Shown piece after piece: positions 20,749 through 29,248 of a stretch of 64,000 bases of DNA. Position numbers and translations under genes: made by a program. Below the pieces are notes generated by a model. That model made no database searches and was not told the DNA's origin. It saw only the letters and a program-made list of their open reading frames with translations. The first letter of the stretch is position 1. Each line of letters begins with the position of its first letter. The stretch is from an uncultured Paraglaciecola sp. (lineage in GTDB: Bacteria > Pseudomonadota > Gammaproteobacteria > Enterobacterales > Alteromonadaceae), in contig CANMKA010000007.1 of assembly GCA_947498355.1 (NCBI GenBank), positions 85,049 through 149,048 on the forward strand. Reading direction: 5' to 3'.

Positions 20749-23004
20749 ATGAGTATTAGAACGCGTTTAAAGAAAGTGTTGCCCCCTATCTCTGTTACCG
20801 AGCAAGAAGCATTAGAGGCGGGAGATGTTTGGTTAGAGTCGTCAATCTACCAAGGTACACCAGACATGGACGCATTAAGGGCTGTACCAAAGGCTAAGCT
20901 TAGCTCAGACGAGCAAGCATTTTTTGACGGACCGTTGACCGAACTATTAACCATGATTGATGATTTTGAATTGCATCAAGGCAAGCACATTCCTCAAGAT
21001 ATTTTAGATTTTTTAGCCGTGAATAAGTTTTTTGCGCTGATCATTCCGAAAAAGTTTGGCGGCTTAGATTTTTCCGCTTATGCAAACTCAACCATAGTCG
21101 CCACAATTGCTGTAAAGAGCAGCGCTATTGCGGTCACCGTTATGGTTCCTAACTCATTAGGGCCAGGTGAACTGCTTATGCACTACGGAACCCCAGAGCA
21201 ACAACAACAATGGTTACCAAGCCTTTCTGTTGGCAAAGATATCCCTTGTTTTGCCCTGACCAGTCCAGAAGCTGGATCGGATGCAGGTGCCATTCCCGAT
21301 GCAGGGATAGTCACTACAGGTCAATATCAAGGTAAGGAAGTATTAGGCGTATCTGTGTCTTGGGACAAGCGCTATATTACCCTAGCGCCAATAGCCACGG
21401 TTTTAGGTTTGGCGTTTAAAGTTTTCGATCCAGAAAACTTGTTAGGCGATCAAGTCGAACTAGGCATTACATGTGCGCTTATCCCAAAATCTCACCCTGG
21501 AGTGGAATTAGGGAATCGTCACGACCCTATGGGCTGTCGCTTTTATAATGGCACAACACGGGGTCAAGACGTCTTTATTCCCATGGATTTTATCATCGGA
21601 GGGCAAAAAAATATTGGCCGAGGTTGGCAGATGTTAGTGAGCTGCTTGGGTGCCGGTCGCGGCATATCACTCCCAGCCATGGGCACTGCGTCAGCACAAA
21701 ATGCATTAAAATCGACAGCCGAATACGCTTTCATTCGCGAGCAGTTTGGGGTCCCCATTGGTCGATTCGAGGGGATCCAAGAAAAACTTGCCGATATGGC
21801 TGGCAAAACCTTTATTACCGAAGCCATGCGTGTATTAACAACTGAAGGCTTAGGTTTAGATATCAAGCCATCTGTAATCACCGCAATGGCAAAGTACCAC
21901 ATGACTGAACTAGGGCGCGATGTTAACAATATGGCAATGGATATCCAAGCAGGTAAAGCCATTCAACGGGGTCCACAAAATACCTTAGCAAGTAGCTATT
22001 TGGCGCAACCTATAGGCATCACAGTTGAGGGCGCAAATATACTTACTAGAAGCTTGATGATTTTTGGTCAAGGTACTATGCGTTGCCACCCCCATTTAAA
22101 AGACATGGTCGACTTAATTCATAGTCAAGATGCCAATGCAGACAAACAATTCAATGCAGTATTAGCAAAAACCGTCTGGTTTAGTGTAAAGAATGCATGT
22201 AGAAGCATAGCTAAAAGCTACTTACCCTTCACTCGTGGTGCTAAAACTGCGCTACCAGAAGTGGCAAAGTATGAGCAACGCTTAAACGCGATATCGGCCA
22301 AATTAGCGCCACTGGCAGATTTATCATTGTTGGTTTTAGGCGGGGATTTGAAAAAAGCTGAGATGCTTTCAGCCCGACTAGGGGACGTGATGAGCTATCT
22401 GTATGCTTCAATGGCAGTTATACGTTTTTACGAGCAAAAAGTCTCAGACAGAGAAGATGCTAAGGTGTTTTTTAACTACGCCATTCAGTGGACCTTGTCT
22501 CAAGCAGATCAAGCTCTAGCTGATTTTATTGACAACTTCCCGAATACACCAGCAAGGGTGTTAATGCGTGCGTTAACCAATACATACAGCCGTTCGGTTA
22601 AGCAGATTTCTGACGAACTTAAGCGCGAGCTGTCAACAGCGAGTATGAACACGGGGTCGACCATGAAAGAGCTAACCCATCTAGTGAAAATAGTTAAAGG
22701 TGACGGCAACGATATTAACTATCAAGCATTTGTGGCTAAGCATAAAGTCATGCCTCACCTTAAAAAAGTTCAAAAAGCACTGCGAGCATTTCCAGTTGTG
22801 CCTTATGTGTCTTTTGAAAATGCTGTTAATAAACTCACCGAGGCGGGAGAACTGACTCTTCAAGAGTCAACTATGCTCTTAGACTATGATAAAAAACGAA
22901 AATTAGCAGTAAGAGTGGACGAGTTTACCTTTGATTTAGACTTGTTGGATGCAAATCAACGTTTAGTTGACCCAAGTAAAGAAAGTAACGCTACAGCTGC
23001 GTAA
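20749..23004 (+). CDS. fadE: Acyl-CoA dehydrogenase, FadE type
   Basis: FadE carries out the first step of fatty-acid beta-oxidation, making trans-2-enoyl-CoA with FAD. The 751-residue product has the acyl-CoA dehydrogenase N, middle and C domains (about 75-470, including CFALTSPEAGSDAGAIPD and REQFGVPIGRFEGIQEKLADMAG) and the extra C-terminal DUF1974 extension (about 470-750) that marks FadE rather than short ACADs. The ATG at 20749 is preferred over a GTG at 20734, which lies within the operator-like sequence. The gene stands alone with its own promoter and terminator. Confidence 0.93.
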   Translation: MSIRTRLKKVLPPISVTEQEALEAGDVWLESSIYQGTPDMDALRAVPKAKLSSDEQAFFDGPLTELLTMIDDFELHQGKHIPQDILDFLAVNKFFALIIPKKFGGLDFSAYANSTIVATIAVKSSAIAVTVMVPNSLGPGELLMHYGTPEQQQQWLPSLSVGKDIPCFALTSPEAGSDAGAIPDAGIVTTGQYQGKEVLGVSVSWDKRYITLAPIATVLGLAFKVFDPENLLGDQVELGITCALIPKSHPGVELGNRHDPMGCRFYNGTTRGQDVFIPMDFIIGGQKNIGRGWQMLVSCLGAGRGISLPAMGTASAQNALKSTAEYAFIREQFGVPIGRFEGIQEKLADMAGKTFITEAMRVLTTEGLGLDIKPSVITAMAKYHMTELGRDVNNMAMDIQAGKAIQRGPQNTLASSYLAQPIGITVEGANILTRSLMIFGQGTMRCHPHLKDMVDLIHSQDANADKQFNAVLAKTVWFSVKNACRSIAKSYLPFTRGAKTALPEVAKYEQRLNAISAKLAPLADLSLLVLGGDLKKAEMLSARLGDVMSYLYASMAVIRFYEQKVSDREDAKVFFNYAIQWTLSQADQALADFIDNFPNTPARVLMRALTNTYSRSVKQISDELKRELSTASMNTGSTMKELTHLVKIVKGDGNDINYQAFVAKHKVMPHLKKVQKALRAFPVVPYVSFENAVNKLTEAGELTLQESTMLLDYDKKRKLAVRVDEFTFDLDLLDANQRLVDPSKESNATAA

Positions 23005-23077
23005 GCTTCTTAACTGCTAATAAAACACCGTGACTAAATAATAAAACGATAAGGCTCTGTCCCTACACAGCCAAATA

Positions 23078-23112
23078 AAAAGCCAATTTCATATGACGAA
23101 ATTGGCTTTTTT
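23078..23112 (+). terminator. Rho-independent terminator after fadE
   Basis: The 13-base arms AAAAGCCAATTTC and GAAATTGGCTTTT enclose a 7-base loop and run into Ts. The complementary strand also ends in a T-run, so it may serve the convergent pssA gene too. Confidence 0.9.
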
Positions 23113-23161
23113 ATGGCTGAAACTTATCTATGCTTTTCAGGCAGTATCTTTGTCAAATAAT

Positions 23162-23956
23162 TTACTGATTATGTTTTTCATCGTCTGATTTAGCTTGAGC
23201 AAAATCTGCGTCATCCTCCTCAGCATCGCCAACTACGTGCTCCAACTTCACCTTGTCGACGGTTCGAAACGTATTTATCGGTCCCGCTAGGGCATATAAA
23301 CTAAAAACGATAAATAGTACTAGCGCTGGCTCTGTAGCAACCACAACAAACACCAGCAAAATAATAAGCAAAGCCACGAAGGGGATTTTACCCGTTAAAT
23401 TAACTTCCTTGAACGAGTTGTATTTAAAGTTACTAACCATGAGCAAGCCTGCTAATCCAGTTAATAAAGCAACTAACCAACCATAATCATTCCCATCAAC
23501 CTTGTATTCAACGCCAACCCAAATCAAACCTGCCACCAAGGCAGCAGCAGCGGGACTCGCCAACCCTTGAAAGAACCGCTTGTCAGCCGATTCTATCTGA
23601 GTATTAAACCTAGCAAGCCGAAGTGCAGCACCAGCAACAAAAATGAATGCGGCTAACCATCCGATCTTGCCCAGTTCAGCTAACCCCCAATTATAGGCAA
23701 CCAATGCAGGGGCAACTCCAAATGACACCATATCAGCCATAGAGTCGTACTCAGCGCCAAATTGGCTCTGAGTATTGGTCATACGTGCTACACGACCATC
23801 TAAACCATCAAAAATCATAGCCACAAAAATACCAATTGCGGCTGCCTCAAACTTGCCATTCATAGAGGAGACCACGGCAAAAAAGCCCGAAAATAATCCC
23901 GCAGTTGTCAATAAATTTGGTAAGAGGTAAATTCCTCTGTGTTTTTGTTCACTCAT
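23162..23956 (-). CDS. pssA: CDP-diacylglycerol--serine O-phosphatidyltransferase (membrane type)
   Basis: This 264-residue integral membrane enzyme makes phosphatidylserine from CDP-diacylglycerol and serine, the precursor of phosphatidylethanolamine. The CDP-alcohol phosphatidyltransferase signature is complete: D50, D53, G54, A57, R58, G67, D71 and D75. About seven membrane segments follow and the tail is acidic and Asp/Glu-rich. It is the CDP-alcohol-transferase type of PssA, unlike the phospholipase-D-like E. coli enzyme. The ATG at 23956 is preferred over an upstream in-frame start at 23977, which adds seven residues. Confidence 0.9.
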   Translation of the reverse strand: MSEQKHRGIYLLPNLLTTAGLFSGFFAVVSSMNGKFEAAAIGIFVAMIFDGLDGRVARMTNTQSQFGAEYDSMADMVSFGVAPALVAYNWGLAELGKIGWLAAFIFVAGAALRLARFNTQIESADKRFFQGLASPAAAALVAGLIWVGVEYKVDGNDYGWLVALLTGLAGLLMVSNFKYNSFKEVNLTGKIPFVALLIILLVFVVVATEPALVLFIVFSLYALAGPINTFRTVDKVKLEHVVGDAEEDDADFAQAKSDDEKHNQ

Positions 23957-24205
23957 AGCTAGTAATCTGTCCCGCAAGGTAAAAGTTAGTTACTCTCAAG
24001 AGTTTACCGCGATTCCCGTCATTTGAGTACAGCTATCCGACAAACTCTATATTACTCGTAATTTTAGAGTGAAAATAAACCCCATACAGTCAACTGTATT
24101 TGTTTAGTCATGGTTACTACATATACTGTTAGATTTTTTTACATAAACTATCTGGACCGACCACAAAAAAACAAATAAACTTTTGATTATAAAGATAAAA
24201 ACAAG

Positions 24206-24222
24206 TTGGCTCACTTTGTGCT
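24206..24222 (+). promoter_or_regulatory. Sigma-54 (-24/-12) promoter element before the first PEP-CTERM gene
   Basis: TTGGCTCACTTTGTGCT matches the sigma-54 pattern TTGGCAC-N5-TTGC, with the GG and GC dinucleotides exactly 12 bases apart. The gene start is 34 bp further on. A second such element precedes the PEP-CTERM gene at 28325. Confidence 0.6.
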
Positions 24223-24256
24223 TTAAAGCTTCTATCAACACCAATAAGGTAACACT

Positions 24257-25039
24257 ATGGAAAAGGTAATGAAGAAGTTCGCTTTAATATCGGCTTTATT
24301 AGCGTCTGGTTATGCTAGCGCGGGCACCACAACATGGGAGTGGGATTTAGACGCTTCGGTTGGGTCACAAGGCACAACATCACTTAGCGCCGACGGAACA
24401 AATGGAATCAATTCGAACACCCTTAGCGCGGGTTTGGCTGGCTACTCGGATACAGGCGGAGCTGCAGATAATCAACTAGAAACAGGGCAGTTTTATTACT
24501 ACGGAGACGGTTCAGGTTGGGGCTTTGTCAATCAAGATGAAACAGAGCCAGAAAGACCAGGCCACGCATTTGATAATCAAGGTTATATAGTCGACTACGA
24601 TATGGCATTAATCAGCTTTGATACTTCTGTTGAATTAACAGGAATTAATTTTGGTTACAGACAAGATGGTGACTTTACCCTTTTAGCTTACACGGGCTCT
24701 ACTCCATTCGTTGAATCTAGCCTTAATGGCTCAACTTGGGCTGCACAGCAAAGCTCAGGAAATTGGTTAACTGTAGGCCAATATAACGGCAGCGTCACAG
24801 ACGAGTATTATGCAGTAAATAGTGGTCAAACATCTTCTCAGTATTGGTTGTTAGGTGCATTCAATAGCTTGTTTGGTGAGCCGACTGACTACAGAGTCGA
24901 CAATAATGACGATGCGTTTAAAATCAGAAAACTGAGAGGCAATACCGAAACTGGCGCAACCCAAGTCTCCTCGCCTGCTGCTTTTGCCCTGCTACTAATG
25001 GGAAGCGCGTTTGCCATGAGAAGACGCCGTCAAGGCTAA
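24257..25039 (+). CDS. PEP-CTERM-type secreted protein
   Basis: The 260-residue protein has a Sec signal (MKKFALISALLASGYASAG) and an extracellular-like mature region rich in Gly, Ser, Thr and Asn. The C-terminal tripartite sorting signal is a short SSPAA motif, a hydrophobic span (FALLLMGSAFAM) and an arginine cluster (RRRR). The usual PEP triplet is replaced by SPA, so it is a variant signal. Such proteins are sorted by exosortase and released or anchored in association with exopolysaccharide. The gene stands alone between a sigma-54 element and a terminator. Function of the mature domain is unknown. Confidence 0.75.
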   Translation: MEKVMKKFALISALLASGYASAGTTTWEWDLDASVGSQGTTSLSADGTNGINSNTLSAGLAGYSDTGGAADNQLETGQFYYYGDGSGWGFVNQDETEPERPGHAFDNQGYIVDYDMALISFDTSVELTGINFGYRQDGDFTLLAYTGSTPFVESSLNGSTWAAQQSSGNWLTVGQYNGSVTDEYYAVNSGQTSSQYWLLGAFNSLFGEPTDYRVDNNDDAFKIRKLRGNTETGATQVSSPAAFALLLMGSAFAMRRRRQG

Positions 25040-25070
25040 TAAAGCTCACCTCACCTCAAATACCTCAAAA

Positions 25071-25102
25071 AATACTAGCGCTTACCCTGCGCTAGTATTT
25101 TT
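25071..25102 (+). terminator. Rho-independent terminator after the first PEP-CTERM gene
   Basis: The arms AATACTAGCG (25071-25080) and CGCTAGTATT (25090-25099) with a 9-base loop run into Ts. Confidence 0.88.
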
Positions 25103-25236
25103 ATGTTAGCCCTTTAATAATATTAAACTATGCACTCCTGATGTGCTAAATCATCACCTAGACTGGTGCTTGATACATTGGCGTATTATCCTGTTATTTA
25201 ATTAATTTCGTGTCTTTCCCATTAGAAGGTTTATCT

Positions 25237-28035
25237 GTGCAAAATTTGAAAAGTACTTTATTCATAGCGTTTTTCACATTAAGTTTCTTGGCTGTTAGTT
25301 CAGTATCCTTAGCTGCTGACAGAATGTATGAGCAAGCCTTACAATCATACCAACAACAAAAATATGATGAGGCCTATGTCTACTTAAAAAATTCTCTGCA
25401 AAATAATGAGAAAAATTTACCGTCTAAATTATTATTAGGTAAACTATTTGTCCGCAATGGATTTTACCAAGATGCCATAAAAGAATTTAAGGAAGCCTTG
25501 GCGTTAAAAATCGACATTGAATTGATATTGCTCCCATTAGGCAATGTGTTACTTTTTAATGAACAATACGAAGATGTCTTAGCCTTGGGTAAAGGGTACG
25601 AATTAACACCAGAATCAAAATTTGAATGGCGGATGTTATCTGCTGCCGCTTACTCCAACTTGGGTCAGCCTTTACTCGCCCATCAAGCTTATCAAGACGC
25701 CCTTAAAATTTATCCCAAGAGCATACGAGCACTCAACAGCTTGGCCTATACCTATTTGTCAGATAACCAAATAGAAAAAGCTCAATTTTATCTAAGCAAA
25801 TCTCTCAAGATTGATCCGAGTAATGAAAAGACTTGGCACCTTAGCGGTAAAATTGCCGAAGCAAACGACAATAATGAATTAGCTATTAGCCATTATAAAA
25901 AAGGGTTGCAGCTTTCTGCAGACGATCCAGTTTTGTCTCGCTCCCTCGCCTATGCCTTGGTCGCTGAAGACAAACTCGATGAAGCCCGACAAATAGCCGA
26001 TAAAATCATCACGCAAACCCCTGATGATCCATTTGCCATGCTGCTCAATAGTTGGCTGCATTCAAAAGCCAAAGAACAGGATATGGCAAGCTCAATTATC
26101 GAAAACCTTAGCAATCAACTTACATTAGTGACCGAAGAGCAATACCAAAAGAAAGATTCGTTACTGTTTGTAAAAGGTATGACAGCTTATATTCAAGGGG
26201 ATTTTGAGCAAGCAAGACGCAGTTTAAGTCGTTATATTAAACGTTACTCGCAAGATTTGAACGCCGTTTCTATGCTAGCCGAGATATATTCATCTATGGG
26301 CCAAGATTTGGCCGCTATGCACTTACTTGAGAACATTGAGGCGCAAGTGATTGAAAGTCTGCCTCAAGCGCTGACGTTAGCAAACTTATACTTGCAAAAT
26401 AACAAAGACTTTAAAGCAGAGTACATATTAAGCGAAATGCGAAAACGTTATCCCACCGAAGTACAAGTTGTTTTAATGTCTGCTAAAGCGCTAGCAGCCA
26501 GAGGTAAGCTAGAGGAAGCCATTCGCCTAGTCGCCGATAGTGAAACACAATTTCCCAAAGCTGTTTCCCTAAAGCTAGCAAGAGGCGTGATGTATGTGCA
26601 GAATTCACAATTTGACGCTGCACTAGATATATCTAAACAACTCATCAAGCTCGACGCCCAAAACCCCGACTTTTTTAATCTACAAGGGGCCTCATACATT
26701 CGTCTCGGTGAATTAGACAAAGCAGAGGTCGCTATTGCTAAGGTTCTCAAAATCAACCCTCAACATTTTGTTGGTCGCTTTAATCAGGCCATGATCCATA
26801 AGCATACGGGTAGACTCGATGACGCTAAAACCGCTTTGCTTGAATTAACAGAGGAACAACCCAGAAATACTAATGCTTTGTTTCAATTAGCCTTTGTTGA
26901 ATCTCAATTAGGCGACCTTGAAAGTGCTATTCAACGTTTAGAAGAATTAACTATATTAGAGCAGAATAATCATAAAATATTGAGTTTGTTAATTAACTTA
27001 TACAGCCAAAACGGTCAGCACCTTGATGCTTTAAGTCGTGTACGAAAAGCTACCCGAGACTTTCCTTTACACCCTGATTTTGCCATCAAAAAAGCCGAAA
27101 TCCTCATTGATAACCGCAAAATAGACGAAGCAAAAGAGCAATTATCTGCTCTTTATAATTTATGGCTAGATAACCCCGAAAAGTTATTTAGGTTAAGCTC
27201 GATGCAGCAGCAAGTTGAAGATTATCAAGGAGCATCGGACACATTACAAAAAGCTCTTAGTTTTCAGCCGAAACACTTACTACTTAATTTGGAATTTGCT
27301 CGCCTCAATATTCAATTAGGGCAGCAACAAATCGCTTTGTCTGTACTAGATAAAATGCAAAAGCAATACGGTGACAACGCCAATATCCTTCTATTGCATG
27401 GTGATATTCACATGCACAACCAAGCTTTAGAAAAGGCTTATCAAGCATACTCTCAGGCAGTAGACGTAGAGCCTAGCTACCGACTGCCTCTTACTCGCCT
27501 CTATGAATTAGCGCGTAAAGGTATTAATCCCGACAAATTTCACAAACTGATTTCGTCCTTGTTAGAAGCCACCCCAAAAAATCATTGGCAACGTAAATTA
27601 TTAGCCGACCACTTAATGAATAGTGGGGATTGGGCGTTAGCCGAAACCCATTATAAAATATTACTTAAAGAAGAAAGTTTAGCGGCAGATTTTACAATTT
27701 TAAATAACTTGGCGAATATTTATTTCGATAAAGATCCAAATCAAGCTCTACTGTATGCACGTAAAGCCTTAAAGCTGGCTCCAACTAATTCGGCTGTTTT
27801 AGATACCTACGGCTGGCTGTTAACTGCCTTAGCAAGATACGACGATGCCATCACCCACCTACGCCAAGCTCACGCTATTGACTCCAAAGATCCATCCATT
27901 CGTTATCATATTGCATACACGCTGAATAAATTATCACGCACAGTCGAGGCCAAAGCCGAATTAGAAGACTTGATTGAAGCCTATCCAGTATTCCCTGAAC
28001 GTGAACAAGCAAGGGCACTCCTTGCTTCAATTTAA
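25237..28035 (+). CDS. PrsT-like TPR-repeat protein of a PEP-CTERM system (copy 1)
   Basis: The 932-residue protein has a Sec signal (MQNLKSTLFIAFFTLSFLAV, cleaved near SLAAD) followed by a long array of TPR helices from about residue 30 to the end, with repeated patterns such as YLSKSLKIDPSN and ALSFQPKHLL. It resembles the PrsT TPR proteins that accompany exosortase/PEP-CTERM systems. There is no lipobox Cys, unlike many PrsT proteins described as lipoproteins. The GTG at 25237 was chosen because AGAAGG lies 7 bases before it; the earlier GTG at 25210 lacks that. Role: probably a periplasmic scaffold for export or assembly (inference). Confidence 0.75.
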   Translation: MQNLKSTLFIAFFTLSFLAVSSVSLAADRMYEQALQSYQQQKYDEAYVYLKNSLQNNEKNLPSKLLLGKLFVRNGFYQDAIKEFKEALALKIDIELILLPLGNVLLFNEQYEDVLALGKGYELTPESKFEWRMLSAAAYSNLGQPLLAHQAYQDALKIYPKSIRALNSLAYTYLSDNQIEKAQFYLSKSLKIDPSNEKTWHLSGKIAEANDNNELAISHYKKGLQLSADDPVLSRSLAYALVAEDKLDEARQIADKIITQTPDDPFAMLLNSWLHSKAKEQDMASSIIENLSNQLTLVTEEQYQKKDSLLFVKGMTAYIQGDFEQARRSLSRYIKRYSQDLNAVSMLAEIYSSMGQDLAAMHLLENIEAQVIESLPQALTLANLYLQNNKDFKAEYILSEMRKRYPTEVQVVLMSAKALAARGKLEEAIRLVADSETQFPKAVSLKLARGVMYVQNSQFDAALDISKQLIKLDAQNPDFFNLQGASYIRLGELDKAEVAIAKVLKINPQHFVGRFNQAMIHKHTGRLDDAKTALLELTEEQPRNTNALFQLAFVESQLGDLESAIQRLEELTILEQNNHKILSLLINLYSQNGQHLDALSRVRKATRDFPLHPDFAIKKAEILIDNRKIDEAKEQLSALYNLWLDNPEKLFRLSSMQQQVEDYQGASDTLQKALSFQPKHLLLNLEFARLNIQLGQQQIALSVLDKMQKQYGDNANILLLHGDIHMHNQALEKAYQAYSQAVDVEPSYRLPLTRLYELARKGINPDKFHKLISSLLEATPKNHWQRKLLADHLMNSGDWALAETHYKILLKEESLAADFTILNNLANIYFDKDPNQALLYARKALKLAPTNSAVLDTYGWLLTALARYDDAITHLRQAHAIDSKDPSIRYHIAYTLNKLSRTVEAKAELEDLIEAYPVFPEREQARALLASI

Positions 28036-28047
28036 CTCAGTCTTACT

Positions 28048-28080
28048 AAGCCTCAATTCATTACTGATTTGAGGCTTTTT
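28048..28080 (+). terminator. Rho-independent terminator after TPR copy 1
   Basis: Arms AAGCCTCAA and TTGAGGCTT, 12-base loop, short T-run. The following PEP-CTERM gene therefore has its own promoter. Confidence 0.8.
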
Positions 28081-28267
28081 GGTTATCGTCCCGCTACAAG
28101 TATGGCGACTGCCTCAAACTATATCGCTATTTCAATTAACACCAATCCGCAAGCCTCGAATCCAATAACAGACAAGACCCTTTATACAGTGTCAGTTAAT
28201 TTTACATAACCTCTAATCAACATACAATCAACAAACCTAAAGCATTGATAATAAACAACTTTATTAA

Positions 28268-28284
28268 GTGGTACGATTTGTGCT
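28268..28284 (+). promoter_or_regulatory. Sigma-54 (-24/-12) promoter element before the second PEP-CTERM gene
   Basis: GTGGTACGATTTGTGCT fits the sigma-54 pattern with GG and GC 12 bases apart and the ACG of the -24 box. It shares TTTGTGCTT with the element at 24206. The GTG at 28268 that could start a longer ORF is part of this promoter, not a start codon. Confidence 0.65.
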
Positions 28285-28324
28285 TAATCTGCATCAAGTA
28301 ACTGTAGTAGGAAAACATCAAACA

Positions 28325-29143
28325 ATGAATAACACATTAAAATGGCTAGCTGCTCTAGCCACTCCTTTTTACTTATCTCAGGTTCAAGCATCGATAACCG
28401 TCATTGATTTCGACAGGGATGCGGCTGGTAACCGTATCGATCATGGCCAAATAGTTGATGATGAGTATAAAGCCCTAGGTGTAACCATCACCAGTGTCGC
28501 GACTAGCGACCCCACCAACCCTGTTCAAGTAGCATTTAGGACGGGCAACAGTAACACCAGCGATCCTGACTTAGAGTTCAACAACGACGATAACGCCTAC
28601 AATATACGTGAGAACGACACCACAAACCCAGAGTTTGAATTTCGTTACACAGCCCTGCAAATAGATGGCTTTCCGGCTGATACATTTGACGATAGACCTG
28701 GCAACATTCTTATTATCCAAAATACCGACAAACGAGCAGACTGTGACCTAGAAGAATGTCCAGATCCTGATGATGAACCAAGACCTGATTCAGCTGACCT
28801 TTCTACGCCTGCTGGATACTTTGAGTTTTCATTTGATTTCATCGTTGACTTAATCTCTATCGATACCTTTGACTTTGAAGAAAGTAACTTGCTAACAGCC
28901 CAATTTTTTGACGAGCAAGACAATGAGATTTCTACAGGCTTCAGATTTGAAGCTATGATTGACGGCGGATTTAGAAGACAAGACTTCTCAGTCAATGGTG
29001 TAAAGCGTCTAGTATTAAACTTACCAGGCTCAGGCGCGATTGATAACCTAGTGTTCGAAACAGCAAAAGAAGTGCCTGCTCCAGGTACCCTTGCAATTAT
29101 TGGTCTAGCATTACTATATATTGGGCGTAGAGCTAGACGTTAG
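28325..29143 (+). CDS. PEP-CTERM-type secreted protein (paralogue A of the TPR module)
   Basis: The 272-residue protein has a signal peptide (MNNTLKWLAALATPFYLSQV, cleaved after VQA). Its mature domain begins ITVIDFD and contains a DLEFNNDDNAYN segment, an AGYFEFSFDF segment and a LVLNLPGSGAIDNLVFE strand. The C-terminal sorting signal is VPAP, a hydrophobic span (about LAIIGLALLYIG) and RRARR. The start at 28325 gives a clean signal peptide. It is a clear paralogue of the protein at 32209 (shared DLEFNN, VKRLVLNLPGSG, VPAP and arginine tail). It follows TPR copy 1. The biological role of the domain is unknown. Confidence 0.78.
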   Translation: MNNTLKWLAALATPFYLSQVQASITVIDFDRDAAGNRIDHGQIVDDEYKALGVTITSVATSDPTNPVQVAFRTGNSNTSDPDLEFNNDDNAYNIRENDTTNPEFEFRYTALQIDGFPADTFDDRPGNILIIQNTDKRADCDLEECPDPDDEPRPDSADLSTPAGYFEFSFDFIVDLISIDTFDFEESNLLTAQFFDEQDNEISTGFRFEAMIDGGFRRQDFSVNGVKRLVLNLPGSGAIDNLVFETAKEVPAPGTLAIIGLALLYIGRRARR

Positions 29144-29174
29144 CCTCTATTCTTTACCTAATGATAATTAATTC

Positions 29175-29201
29175 AAAAAAAGCGGCCTTGGCCGCTTTTT
29201 T
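29175..29201 (+). terminator. Rho-independent terminator after the second PEP-CTERM gene
   Basis: A GC-rich hairpin AAGCGGCC / GGCCGCTT with a 2-base nominal loop, flanked by an A-run before and a T-run after. Confidence 0.9.
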
Positions 29202-29248
29202 ATTGTTTTAAACCCTACATTGGGTTGTTATGATTCACAGCGATTTAA

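Noticed and set aside
28268..28324. 19-residue N-terminal extension of the second PEP-CTERM protein
   Set aside because: The GTG lies inside the sigma-54 element, and the signal peptide begins at the ATG at 28325.
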